Below, in pieces: positions 1 through 11,114 of a stretch of 64,000 nt of DNA. Under the pieces are notes generated by a model. It searched no databases. It was not told the origin of the DNA and was given only the letters and a program-made list of their open reading frames with translations. The position numbers and the translations under genes were made by a program. Position 1 is the first letter of the stretch; each line of letters opens with the position of its first letter. Source of the stretch: Ricinus communis (Eukaryota > Streptophyta > Magnoliopsida > Malpighiales > Euphorbiaceae); NCBI RefSeq assembly GCF_019578655.1, contig NC_063258.1:11474802-11538801 (forward strand), in the 5' to 3' direction.

Positions 1-915
1 TAGTTAATCCCTTATCACAATCCTTGTGTCATCATGGAGTCCTCATAGAAATATGGAATGATGAAGATCCCAATTATGCAAATCTTGAATTAGAATATTT
101 GGCTCGATTCATGTTGTTCCTCTCTCTTATAAAAGATTTGTCCGAAATCATTTAAATGGTATCACTAATTTTCTTTCTTCTCATTTATCCAAGCATTAGA
201 TTGGTTCTGTTAATTCTTGTGCTTTTATTCCCGCCAAATAAAACCAAATAATCATACAAGACATAGATTAGAAACCAACATTAAGAAAATAGGTAGGATT
301 TCAGATCCGATAAGAAAAGAAATTACAAGTTCTTCATTCTCTTCCGGCTAAGCATAAGGATCAAATCAAAGTGATTTAAACATAAGGGTAGTCAAAGAAT
401 AAAAGGAAAGGGAGGACGTGGCGTTAAGTCTAGGATTGCTAATGCGGGTTTAAGTCTACAAAGTTCTTGAAAGAACTCAATTTACAACGAATTGCATGCG
501 GGGAAAACCCTCGTTCCATAAAGCTAAATATGAATAAATAAATAAAGAAAGATGAATAAACCAAAGTCAAATCAAGAACTAGAGATGAGTTGGTGGCCAA
601 CAACTCGTAGTCCGAATTTTATGAGCCAACTTAATGAAAATAAAGGAAAATTCATGCGACTCAAATTACATTATTACATGTGTCCAAAGATCAAAATGTT
701 TGCATTCCACTTGTATTAATCGAAGTAATATGGTTTTTCTCTTATGCGTGTTCTTGTCGAGATTATCAATTGCATTCCATGATTCCTTAACAAAATAAGC
801 TGTGGGATTAATTGAAAGCAACATGATTTCTCCTTTATATGTGTGGATTTATGCCTCATCTTTCTTGATGTTCAAGCTAAGCCCTAATGCCATAGTGGTG
901 ACAACTTGTCTACAG
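1..915 (+). repeat. ~1-kb satellite monomer, partial
   Basis: A diverged copy of the ~1-kb tandem repeat that forms the backbone of the window. It opens just upstream of the marker box and shows the usual order of blocks: the 'atcccaat..tgcaaatc' block near 68, the 'aagcattagattgg' block near 193, the 'aagttcttgaaagaactc' block near 461, and the 'gtggatttatgcctcatc' block near 843. It has no coding capacity that I can support. The right edge, against the LTR of the first family A element, is approximate because that LTR is truncated. Confidence 0.8.
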
Positions 916-1999
916 TGAGATCTCTTACGGTTTCAATCACGGCTGGGCTTGTTTCATCATGTACGGCCGTCCTTGTTAAATATATAAGAAAAATGAATTT
1001 TTCTTAGAAAGAGAGAGGGGAAGAAGTGAGATAGATGTGCGGCGGTGGTTCGATTCACGTTGTAAGTCTGAGAGAGTTGCGGGGAGTAAGAATCCACGGA
1101 ATCGCAAGGTTAGAATTAATAAACGATGGTGGAAGCAATTTTGTTTGGGAGATTAATCCAAAGTATAGGATCCGATGCCTATCATTGTCGAGAGAAAAGG
1201 GTGTACATGTTTTATTTTCATGAGCTTTCTTTAACATTGTATTTGATTCCGAATAGATTGTTTTAAACATGAACCATGTTTAGCTAGGTGACTTAATCCA
1301 TTGGGATTTCTTTACTATGTTGGCTTGATATTATATTGTTGGATTGTTTGAGTTGGTTTTGTATTCTTCTTGTTTTCGGTATTAATAAGATTATGCATTA
1401 TTCATGATTGTGAATTGTGATGTTTAGATTGCTTTATAGTTGAAATCCCCGTTTGGCAATTGGAATTTTGAAACTAGATGTTAATAATCGCTTAAGATAT
1501 AGAAAGATAAATTAAACTATGGATCAAATCAAGAATTAACAAAGCTTAATAGAGGCGGATTAAAGCTTAATGCTAATTTAAGAATCAATCGTTAGGAAGA
1601 GATTTCAACTTTAGGTTATTAGGTTTAGGAATTCGGTTATCTCGAGAGAGAAACCCAATTTGGTTAAGAATTCATCCACGGGTAGCATAATTAGACTCAC
1701 CGATCCTTTATCTTTTGTTCGGTTGCCAACTAGTTTAGATTCCCTTTGGGTTTGTCTTCTTATCTTGATTATTTCATTTATCAATTACTCCTGCATCTCC
1801 CTCGGAACTTAGCTTGTAGTTAATAGTTAGTTTAGAAATTATTCATTATCCATTTTAGGTTAATATAACAAAGAACAAAGGAGTAACTCTGGGCTTTCAC
1901 TTTCCCGAGGAATACGACCTTGATACTCGCCATTAGTGCTAGACTGCATCGATAGGTACACTGCCTTAGATTGTAGCTAACACGAGTTCCAACCCATCA
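916..1999 (+). repeat. 5' LTR of family A copy 1, truncated or divergent
   Basis: From about 1250 to 1999 this matches the LTRs of family A copy 2 (on the opposite strand) closely, ending in 'cccatca' directly before the primer site. The section 916-1250 is only loosely similar, with traces of the 'cacggcc' repeats near 938 and 962. The normal LTR start (TGATG...) is not seen, so the left edge is an estimate. A short frame at 1035-1223 is not convincing as a gene. Confidence 0.65.
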
Positions 2000-2005
2000 A
2001 GTTTT

Positions 2006-2022
2006 TGGCGCCGTTGCCGGGG
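2006..2022 (+). promoter_or_regulatory. Primer binding site, tRNA-Asp type
   Basis: The sequence 'tggcgccgttgccgggg' starts seven bases after the LTR end. It is the typical primer site of Athila/Tat-type plant LTR retrotransposons, complementary to the 3' end of tRNA-Asp, where minus-strand DNA synthesis would begin. Confidence 0.9.
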
Positions 2023-2194
2023 AATTATATGAAAACTACAGTGAAATTTGCTATTTGTTAATTTAGCCATTTTTTTTTCTTCTTTTTCTTTCTTATTATT
2101 TAATGATTTTTTTTTGTTTATTTATTTTATTTTATTTGTACATATTTATTTAGTTTAAGTTTATGATTCAGATAGTGAATGATAAGGAGGTTCA

Positions 2195-3410
2195 ATGCTA
2201 AACTCAAACTCTTTGTGTGACGCATTGGAAAATGGGATTACGAACCAAGAGAGTGCTAAAAATTGGGATACCCGTGCATCCTTAGAAGCTCGAGTGGAAT
2301 CGTTTTGCAGGGCTACCGATCAACTCTCTTCTCCTATCCTTTCATCTCAAGTCTTTTGTGAATTTTGTTGTGGTTTACATGTGTGTAATGATTGTCCATT
2401 GTATAGTGATGTTGCTCATTGTTCTTATAGCTGTGAGCGAATTGAATTATACGGGAAGTTGGCCAAATGACTCGTATGGAAGCACCTACAATCAAGAGTG
2501 GAGCACTCATTCACCTTTTGGATGGAGCTTAGATGGCCAAGAACCCCTAGGAATTCAGCAACTACATCGTGACCTAATGTTGCACCTTCAACTCAAGATG
2601 AAGAGTTAGTGTCGGAGGAGGCGATGATGAGGTTCATAACAAGTCTTGAGGAAAGATTCCAACAAGCGGAGAGGATACTTGAAGATCAACAAGCCTCGAT
2701 TAACAACATAGAGCATCAAGTAGGCTTAATCTTCAAGTTACTAGCGAGAAGAGCAATTGAGAACTCCATCAAAGCCGCTGAATCCGAGGAACATTTGAGC
2801 GCCATCACTTTGCGTTCAGGTGAGAATTTTTCTGGTTTATCTATTATGTTTGACGATGATGCTTATGTGCAGGACGACTCTTTGAACATGGAGATAGAAC
2901 CAAAAGGAAGAGGCAAACATGATCCTCCGAAAGACTATCAACGGGAATGTCTGATTGATGATCTTTGAGTTGCGATTAGAGGAATTGTTGGTAGATTTTC
3001 CACAAGTCCCTTTGATGATGGAAGATGAGCACGAGTTATCCAATGAAGAAGTCTTGGAGGAGCTCAAGTTTCTCCTAGCAAGTGAACCAAGCCAAGGACT
3101 GAAGAAAACCATCAACACTCAAGAAATTGCCCAATGGTCGATCCTTCCAATTGTTGAAACTCTAGCTTTCAAATTGGAAGAGCCCTAGAAACATCATGAC
3201 TACGTGCAAATATATGAGGAGCGAGTTTTGCCCATCATACTTGTGGCTTGTCGGGAAGAGGAAGTTGACGATTATCCCTCTAGCGGATATTTGAAGCCAT
3301 TTGCTTGGAAGAAGGATGGATGGTCGCCAATCCCCGTCCTTTTCACCATGAGTCCATTAAGAAGACTCATCACATAAAAAGAAGCGCTTTTGGGAGGCAC
3401 CCCAAACTTT
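2195..3410 (+). pseudogene. Gag-like region of family A copy 1, frameshifted
   Basis: Remnant of a nucleocapsid-type protein. It opens with MLNSNSLCDALENG, runs into a Cys-rich segment (CEFCCGLHVCNDCP, near 2357) and then, in another frame, a YGSTYNQEWSTH segment (near 2480) resembling the NPYSNTYNPGW region of Athila/Tat Gag. A coiled-coil-like stretch follows (FITSLEERFQQAERILEDQQ, from 2630), then AITLRSG at 2801-2821, which in this branch lies between Gag and protease. An acidic region and a segment ending LPII (about 3230) come next, and the frame closes with LLGGTPNF at about 3387-3410, normally the C-terminus of Pol. So the whole protease-RT-integrase part is missing between LPII and LLGG. 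There are at least two frameshifts plus stop codons. Copy 2 keeps the same order, so the deletion is ancestral to both. Confidence 0.75.
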
Positions 3411-5241
3411 ATCTTTAATCTTTAATATTTTAACCTTTTGTTTTGAAACATTTTATTAGTTTTAGTTTTCATATTTTCAGTTTGATTTTATTTCTTTATT
3501 TTATTACTTTGATTCTCTAGAAGAGCCTTTGAATTTCCATAACATCGACCTCGATGGATGATCGGGGCGATTCCTAGATCTTTTTATTTTTCTGCATTTA
3601 TTTACTTTATTTTTCATACATGTCATGCACTTGGATTATATTGCCTTTGTTCTCTTAGTTGAGAATCCCTATGGGGTATCCATAACATTTTACACTGAGG
3701 ACAGTGTGTTCTTCAAGTGTGGGGTGCTTATGGATAAACCTTAATCTCTCATATGGATTTTTAATATATCTGAAATTGCTATGGCTAGGTGTTGTGTATT
3801 TTTAGGGGATGTTAGGACACTGTGTTTTTATGCACTTGAGTATGCTATTTTTGAGCTGATTGATGACTTGATTTATAGAATTGTAGTTACTTTTCTTTCT
3901 TTGTTCATTGTCCTTAGAAAATAATTTATGGTGTTTTACACATCAACTGCCGGGTTAAGCGGTGTTATTTAATTGTTTTTTTCGAATTGTCGAATTTTAA
4001 CTTAGAACGTTGATAATATCATATGCATGTGTTTCTTAAGTAATGATTCAATTAATGATGTTGCGAACCAACTGCACCTAATACCACACCTGAAAGTGAG
4101 ATTTTGAGCCAGTTAAGCATTCATTATACTTATGCTCTTTATATTTCTTGTTTGAGTGTGCATTGTACTTAACTTTGCGTCTATAACTTGCTTTGTAATG
4201 CGTGTTGAAGTTATATGAATATTGTGAATACCATGAGATGATTTGGGCGATTTAGGATTCACCACATTTGACCAAAAGCCTATCACCTTATGTTTCCATT
4301 AGTTAGCCAGTTTTTGAGCCTTAACCTTTTCTTCATAATCTACACCTATACACTTCAATTATACCATTCTTTACATTTATCTTTCCTTACCCTTATGCTG
4401 GAATTTCTTTCATGATTTATTCAACTTTATGTGGGATTAAAATGCTAGTTGCTATGTTGGTAAATTCACTAAATCTTTTGATATTTTAAATGCTCCCTTT
4501 GATCCAATTTGTATTTGTTATTCTTTATGATTATTCGAGTTGTATGCAGCGGTCGCTAATAAGCTGCTAGTTCATTATTATAAAAAAAAAACAACAAAAA
4601 AAAGAGAAAAAAAGAAGAAGAAAAAAAAAAGAATATATAATAAACAAATCTTTTTAATTATTTATCTTTTTATTGGATTTAGAGCATTTGCGAGCGTTAT
4701 TCTATGAAGTAGAGATTTTAGTGAATGATTCTTTTTATAATCTTAGGCATTTAATCCTTTGAGCATATACTATTGTTTAGCACACGAATTCCAGCACTTT
4801 CACACTTCTATCCAAATATCCGTACCTTTACTTTAGCCCCATTTCAACCTTGGTAAAGACCCTTTGATTTTGGTATTTACTTATTCACAGTAGCGAAGAT
4901 ATGATTTATGAGCAAGCTTATGGTGAGGGGGTCTTGTGCATTTGCTTTGAGGGATTTGTTATTCACCTAATATACACTTTGAGCGACTTAAGTATTCCCT
5001 GTAAGGCATTGGTTCATGATGTTTGTGTTGAGTTGTCATTTAAGTTACTCATGCATTAATATTATTTCCATTCTTTGTTAATGATTTGTAATTTGATTTA
5101 TGATTGAGTATCCTTTGAGATGTGTTGAATACTCTCTGTTGTGGACTAGGGGCATAAACTGAAAGGAATTGCTAACTGTAGTTTTATGAGGTGAGTTGTT
5201 AATTGCTTGAGGACAAGAAATAGCTTAAGTGTGGGGTAATT
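3411..5241 (+). other. Non-coding internal region of family A copy 1
   Basis: AT-rich sequence between the coding remnant and the 3' LTR with no supported gene. It holds a motif pair 'gaggaca' (3697) and 'aagtgtgggg' (3715-3724) that recurs next to the 3' LTR (5209 and 5227-5236). An A-rich low-complexity stretch lies at 4580-4640. Athila-type elements often have an env-like frame here, but none is visible. Confidence 0.6.
5227..5241 (+). promoter_or_regulatory. 3' polypurine tract, family A copy 1
   Basis: 'aagtgtggggtaatt' lies directly upstream of the LTR start TGATGAG and is preceded by 'gaggaca' at 5209. The equivalent sequence is found at the same place in copy 2. This is where plus-strand DNA synthesis would be primed. 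Confidence 0.65.
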
Positions 5242-6227
5242 TGATGAGCATAGTTTTACACATATTTGCTTGCATATTATTGCGTATGTTCTTAGCAATT
5301 ATTGTGCTTTTATTCCCAGATCATCCGTGTTTTGTGTTCTTTTGCATTTCAGGAACATTTATAGGACCATCATCAGTGTTTAAGCAATTATAAATCAATA
5401 CGTGTGGAAACGGACGAGAATTCATCAAGATCGGACAAGAGCCCGCAATGCATACATTGAGCACGGCCTGGACTCTGGCCGTGCTCAACCATTGGCTTTG
5501 ATTCTTGAAATTGGCACTTTGGGCATGGTTTCCGTAGCCACCACGGCCTTCAGCACGGCCCGTGGTGGCCAACACGGGGAGCAACACGGCCGTGGTGGAC
5601 AACACGGGGAGAAATCCGTTTGGCATTATTCATGAGACGTTGTGAATTATGATGTTTAGATTGCTTTATGAGATTGAGAAATCCATTTGGCAATTGGAAT
5701 TTTGAATAACAAGAACTGGTTAATAATCGCTTAGAGATAAGGATAATTAACTAGCTGGATTAAGAATTAACAAAGCTTAATAGAGGCAGATTAAAGCTTA
5801 ATGCTAATTTAAGAATGAATCGTTAGGAAGAGATTCCAACTTTAGGTTATTAGGTTTAGGAATTCGGTTATCTCGGGAGAGAAACCGAATTGATTAAGAA
5901 TAGATCACGGGTAGCATAATTAGACTCACCGATCCTTTATCTTTTGTTCGGTTGCCAACTAGTTTAGATTCCCTTTGGGTTTGTCTTCTTGTCTTGATTA
6001 TTTCATTTATCAATTACTCCTGCATCTCCCTCGGAACTTAGCTTGTAGTTAATAGTTAGTTTAGAAATTATGCATTATCCATTTTAGGTTAATATAACAA
6101 AGAACAAAGGAGTAACTCTGGGCTTTCACTTTCCCGAGGAATACGACCTTGATACTCGCCATTAGTGCTAGACTGCATCGATAGGTACACTGCCTTAGAT
6201 TGTAGCTAACACGAGTAGCTCCCATCA
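5242..6227 (+). repeat. 3' LTR of family A copy 1
   Basis: Starts TGATGAGC after the polypurine tract and ends CCCATCA, followed at once by satellite sequence ('cttgatcatc'). It contains a GC-rich cluster of 'cacggcc' and 'ggccgtg' units at 5460-5612. Just after the cluster it joins sequence equivalent to about 1400 in the 5' LTR, so a middle segment has been lost. At 986 bp it is shorter than the 1455-bp LTRs of copy 2. Confidence 0.8.
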
Positions 6228-6624
6228 CTTGATCATCATGTAATGCTCCAATGTCACTAGTCAAGATTATCAATTGCATTCCCATGATTCCTTAACAAAA
6301 ATAAGGAAAAACTAGTGCGCGCATACCTAATAACTCTCTGGCCTAATATACTTCATTATATGCCTTCCAAACACCAAGAAACGCTCACTCACTATGGGAT
6401 TAATTGAAAGCAACATGATTTCTCCTTTATACGTGTGAATTTATGCCTCATCTTGCTTGATTTTCAAGCTAAGCCATAATGCCACCGGACAAGCTTGTCA
6501 GTTACGTTCTGATGATCCCTTATGCCAATCCTTGTGTCATCATGTAGTCCTCGTGCCTAGAGGAACAAGGAATGATGAAGATCCCAATGGTACAAATCCT
6601 GCATCAGAATATTTAGGCGTGCCT
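6228..6624 (+). repeat. Satellite segment between the two family A elements
   Basis: Part of one ~1-kb monomer, from the 'cttgatcatca' block through 'gtcctcgtgcctagaggaac' (6547) to 'aggcgtgcct'. The monomer continues without loss at 12575, after the inserted element and its target duplication, which shows that copy 2 landed in an existing array. Confidence 0.85.
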
Positions 6625-8078
6625 TGATGGGTGCTACTCGTGTTAGCTACAATCTAAGGCAATGTACCTATCGATGCAGTCTAGCACTAATGGCGAGTAT
6701 CAAGGTCATATTCCTCGGGAAAGTGAAAGCCCAGAGTTACTCCTTTGTTCTTTGTTATATTAACCTAAAATTAGCGATAAATAGTTTCTACACTAACTAA
6801 TAGCTATAACCTAAGTCCTAAGGGAGATGCAAGAGTAATTGATAAACGAAATAATCAAGACAAGAAGACAAACCCAAAGGGAATCTAAACTAGTTGGCAA
6901 TCAAACAAAAGATAAAGGATCAGCAAGTCTAATTATGCTACCCGTGGACGAATTCTTAACCAAATTCGATTTCTCTCTCTCGATAACCAAATTCCTAAAC
7001 CTAATAACCTAAAGTTGGAATCTCTTCCTAACGATTGATTCTTAAATTAGCATTAAGCTTTAATCTGCCTCTATTAAGCTTTGTTAATTCTTAATCCGGC
7101 TAGTTAATTATCCTTATCTCTAAGCGATTATTAACCAATTCTTGCTATTCAAAATTCCAATTGCCAAACGGATTTCTCAATCTCATAAAGCAATCTAAAC
7201 ATCACAATTCATAACGTCTCATGAATAATGCATTATCTTATTAATACTGAAAACATGAAGAATACAAAACCAACTCAAACAATCCAACAATATAATATCA
7301 AGCCAACATAGCAAAGAAATCCCAATGGCTTTAATCAATCTAGCTAATCATGCTCATTCTCAAAATACGCAAGAATTCAATTACAACAATAAGCAAAGGT
7401 AGAGAAAACCCGATTACACCCTTGGATGAGAGTAAACAGCCCCAAATCCTTTTGCTCCAATTGAATCGATCCTTGTTCCTCTTGCTCGATTTGAAAATCA
7501 ATCAACGAACCTCGCCCAATCTTCGATCCTTCAAGGGAATCCGATTGAAACCTTGATCCAAGTCTCATTTTCCCTTGGTTTCAGCTCAGAAAACCCTTAG
7601 GGAGAGAAATATTAGGGTTTGGGACGTGCTAACCCTAGCCACCTCTATTATTCCTCTCTTCATTTTTTTAATTAATACCCCCTATCGCCTCCAACACGGC
7701 CGTGTTCTTGGCCGTGTTTGGGACACGGTCTGGTGTTCTTGGCCGTGTCACTCTCGGTGGCCGTGCTTGCTAAGAACTTATTTTTCTTTTATGTTTGATG
7801 GCACCCAACACAGCCGTGTTGGTGCCCAGGTTGGGAACACGACTAGTGTTGAAACCAACACGGCCATGTTTAGCTTCCTCATGATCGTACTTAGCTCGTT
7901 TCGGCAGCTTTGACGTCCAATTATACTCCAATTCTTTCCTTTATCATCCTTTGACCTCTTTTGGACCTAATGCACACAAACATACGTATAGGGTGAGTGT
8001 TGAGACCAATTCACATCCAAATGTCTATAAAATCAATCTTAAAAACCCCATTTAGATGTGTGTATTTTACGCACATTA
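6625..8078 (-). repeat. 3' LTR of family A copy 2
   Basis: Bounded by the tgcct target duplication on the left. The element-internal edge reads ...gcacatta where the partner LTR has ...gcacatca, so one terminal base has changed. It carries the GC-rich 'cacggccgtg' cluster at 7690-7870. Short frames such as 7350-7556 and 7575-7913 lie in the LTR and are not supported as genes. Confidence 0.9.
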
Positions 8079-8095
8079 AATAACCCCACACTTAG
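8079..8095 (-). promoter_or_regulatory. 3' polypurine tract, family A copy 2
   Basis: Read on the minus strand this is 'aagtgtggggttattt', directly upstream of the 3' LTR. It matches the tract at 5227-5241 in copy 1. Confidence 0.65.
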
Positions 8096-9697
8096 CTCAT
8101 TGCTTGTCCTCAAGCTATCAAATGTAAAATAAGGAAAATAAACCACTAAGGAACAATACTTAAACTGACAGACAAGCTAGAGAGCTCCTGCACATATCCT
8201 TAACAAGCGTAAGTCAAACAAAAAGAAAAGAAGAAATCAATTCAAGTATCACAACCAAGATGCCAATAATTCACACAATACAGTCTCAACGAAATTATTC
8301 AGAACCAACTCCTCACCAGATTCACTTTAAATCACTCAAAGTGTTTAAAGGGTAGTGTTTAATCGCTCAATGCATCAACTACTGCCTTACTTACTATATG
8401 CTTGCTCTTAAATCCTACTCCTACCACTTATGGAGAGTCAACAACCATGTCAAGAGGTCTTTATAAGGGTTGTAATGGAGATTAGGTAAGGGTAAGTAAA
8501 TTTGGTAAGAGTTGAACCTATGGTGTTCTGCAATGAGATAAATGACATGCACACAAGCCACAAAAATTATAAGGGATAAACAATGAACAGTAGTCCAAAG
8601 TGGGAAATAGGAATCAAGTCAAAATGTTTAGCTCACTTACTTTTTTTCTTTTCATCACCTTTCGCTCTTATTCTTCTATTTCTATATTTTTCTTCCTTCT
8701 TTTTTTTCTTTTTTCTGTTTTTTTTTGTTTTGTTTCATAAGGGAAGAACATTCAAATAATAGAATGAATTTCTTTTTGGATTGAAGTAAGCTGCTACAAG
8801 ATTCCAAAGCTATTCCCAAGACACAAATTTCCAATAAAAACAACTCATGTGCAAAATCATAACCCAAAGCAGAATAAAACTAAGTGGTAATGGAATATGA
8901 TAAAAAAAATGGTGAAAGAAGGGGTTATCTACAGAATCAATAAACGAATGAAGGCTATTTGGCTAGAATGAAAAACCTAAGTGCCTCTATCATACCAAAG
9001 TGTTAAATTCTCCTTGTGGTCCTCATAAGCATTACAGAGCAAGTTCTAAAAGTAAAGGCGATGTCGGCACTCTCAACAAGAAATAAATACAAGCATATAA
9101 AGTGTATGCTTACAATTTAGGCTCAATTTCTCACAAGTGTGCTTTTGAGTAGGTTCCAAACAAAAATCATCAAAATAGAATTAAATAAACCAAAGCAACT
9201 TAGTGCAAAACTCAAACTAATTATCTTACACTCTTCCGCAAAACTCAACACTATCGGTTTTACCCGATCACATGGACATAAACAGGATTTCAAAATCAAG
9301 TCAACAGTAAGAGCATCGAAACAAAGTGAAAATTTTTCAAAATTTTACAAAAAATTGCACAAAAATTGCACAAAGAATAAACAAATAATTAAGATGGAAT
9401 AAATATCACCCACCCCACATTTGAAGGACACACTGTCCTCAGTGTACAAAATATAAGAAATGCAAAAGGGAAAAGAACTAATACTGCCCTGACTATGGCT
9501 CCGGAGTGAAAATAGGTGCATCATTAGGGATATCAGGGCGCTGGCTAGTCTATGGTAGAGGAGTGGCTACAAATAATAAAATAAGGAATTAAAATCGAAA
9601 CTGAAATAAAAATTAAATAAAATATGAAAACTAAAACTAATAAAATGTTTCAAAATGAAAGGGTAAAAAAAATAAAAAATGAAAAAGAAATAAAATA
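8096..9697 (-). other. Non-coding internal region of family A copy 2
   Basis: AT-rich sequence between the coding remnant and the 3' LTR. It includes a pyrimidine-rich run at about 8640-8740 and the second 'gaggaca'/'tgtgggg' motif pair (9434-9440 and 9412-9421, minus strand). No gene is supported; short frames here have no recognisable content. Confidence 0.55.
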
Positions 9698-10925
9698 AAA
9701 TTTGGGGTGCCTCCCAAAAGCGCTTCTTTTTTATGTGATGAGTCTTCTTAGCTGGACTCATGGTGAAAAGCAAACGGGCATGATCGACAACCATCCATCC
9801 TTCTTCCAATGAAATGGCTTCAAGTATCCGCTTAAAGGGATAATCGTCGACTTCCTCTTCCCGACTATCAAGCAAGCTGCTAGTATGATGGGCAAAACTC
9901 GCTCCTCATATAATTGCACGTAGTCATGATGCTCTAGGGGCTCTTCCAATTTGAAAGCTGGAGTTTCAACAATTGGAAGGATCGACGGTTGGGCAATTTC
10001 TTCAGGAACATCGATGGTTTTCTCTAGTCTTTGGCTTGGTTCACTTGCTAGAAGAAACTCGAGCTCCTCTAAGACTTCTTCATTGGATAACTCGTGCTCA
10101 TCTTCCATCATCGAAGGGACTTGTGGAAAATCCACCAAAAATTCCTCTAACAGTAACTCAACATCATCAACTGTGTATTCCTGTTGGTAGTCTTTTAGAG
10201 GGATCATGTTTGCCTCTTCCTTTTCTGGTTCTATCTCCATGTTCAAAAAGTCGTCCTGCACATAAGCATCATCGTCAAACATAATAGATAAACCAGAAAA
10301 TTCTCACCTGAGCATAAAGTAGCTCAAATGTTCCTCGGATTGATGGCATTTGATGGAGTTCCCAATTGCTCTTCAGCTAGTACCTTGAAGATTAAGCCTA
10401 CTTGATGCTCTATGTTGTTAATCGAGGCTTGTTGATCTTCAAGTATCCTCTCTGTTTGTTGGAATCTATCATCAAGACTTGTAATGAACCTCATCATCAG
10501 CTCCTCCGACACTAACTCTTCATCTTGAGTTGAAGGTGCAAGATTAAATTTCGATGTAGTTCTTCGAGATTCAGTGGTTATGGGCCATCTAAGCTCCATC
10601 CATAGGGTGAATGAGTGCTCCACTCTTGATTATAGGTGCTTCCACATTAGTCATTTGGCCAATTGCCCGTATAATTCACCTGTTCACAGTTATAAGAATA
10701 AGGAGTAAAATCATTGCACAATGGACAATCATTACTCAAATGTAAACAACAACAAAATTCATAAAAAACTTGAGATGAAAGGATAGGAGTGGAGAGTTGA
10801 TCGGTAGCCCTACAAAATGATTCCACTCGAGCTTCTAAAGATGCACATGTATCCCAATTTTTAGCACTCTCTTGGTTCCTAATCCCATTCTCTAATGCAT
10901 CATACAAAGAGTTTGAGTTTAGCAT
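9698..10925 (-). pseudogene. Gag-like region of family A copy 2, frameshifted
   Basis: The same decayed nucleocapsid-type protein as in copy 1, on the minus strand. It starts MLNSNSLYDALENG (10925 downward), passes a Cys-rich segment and VNYTGNWPND, then continues at 10623-10324 with the coiled-coil-like part (FITSLDDRFQQTERILEDQQ). A long acidic frame (10282-9758) follows with LVDFPQVPSMMEDEHELSNE and ends around LPIILAAC. The LLGGTPNF-type closing block lies at about 9698-9721. Gag-like N-terminal sequence is thus joined directly to the very end of Pol. The reading frame breaks at least twice; the 174-codon acidic segment is the longest intact piece. Confidence 0.75.
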
Positions 10926-11091
10926 TGAACCTCCTTATCATTCACTATCTGAATCATAAATTTAAACTAAATAAATACGTACAAATAAAATAAAATAAAT
11001 AAACAAATAAAAATAAAAATCATAAAATAATAAGAAAGAAAAAAAGGCTAAATTAACAAAATGCAAATTTCACTATAGTTTTCATATAATT

Positions 11092-11108
11092 CCCCGGCAA
11101 CGGCGCCA
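11092..11108 (-). promoter_or_regulatory. Primer binding site, tRNA-Asp type
   Basis: The reverse complement reads 'tggcgccgttgccgggg', identical to the site in copy 1 and next to the 5' LTR end at 11115. Confidence 0.9.
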
Positions 11109-11114
11109 AAAACT

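Larger units (their letters stand above)
916..6227 (+). mobile_element. Athila-like non-autonomous LTR element, family A copy 1
   Basis: An LTR retrotransposon on the plus strand: 5' LTR remnant, tRNA-Asp-type primer site, a gag-like region, about 1.8 kb of non-coding sequence, a polypurine tract and a 3' LTR. It has no protease, reverse transcriptase or integrase, so it must have moved with enzymes from another element. The primer site and an LLGGTPNF-type end of coding match the Athila/Tat branch of Ty3/gypsy. The two LTRs match well only in their 3' parts, which suggests deletion or recombination after insertion. The 5' boundary is uncertain and no target duplication could be confirmed. 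Confidence 0.8.

Noticed and set aside
1035..1223. Short frames on both strands at the start of family A copy 1
   Set aside because: They overlap LTR sequence, are short and have no motif.
7575..7913. 112-codon frame in the family A LTR
   Set aside because: It lies wholly in the LTR over the cacggcc cluster and is not kept as an open frame in the partner LTR.
8682..8867. Lys-rich minus-strand frame
   Set aside because: It is the translation of a low-complexity A/T run in a retroelement.
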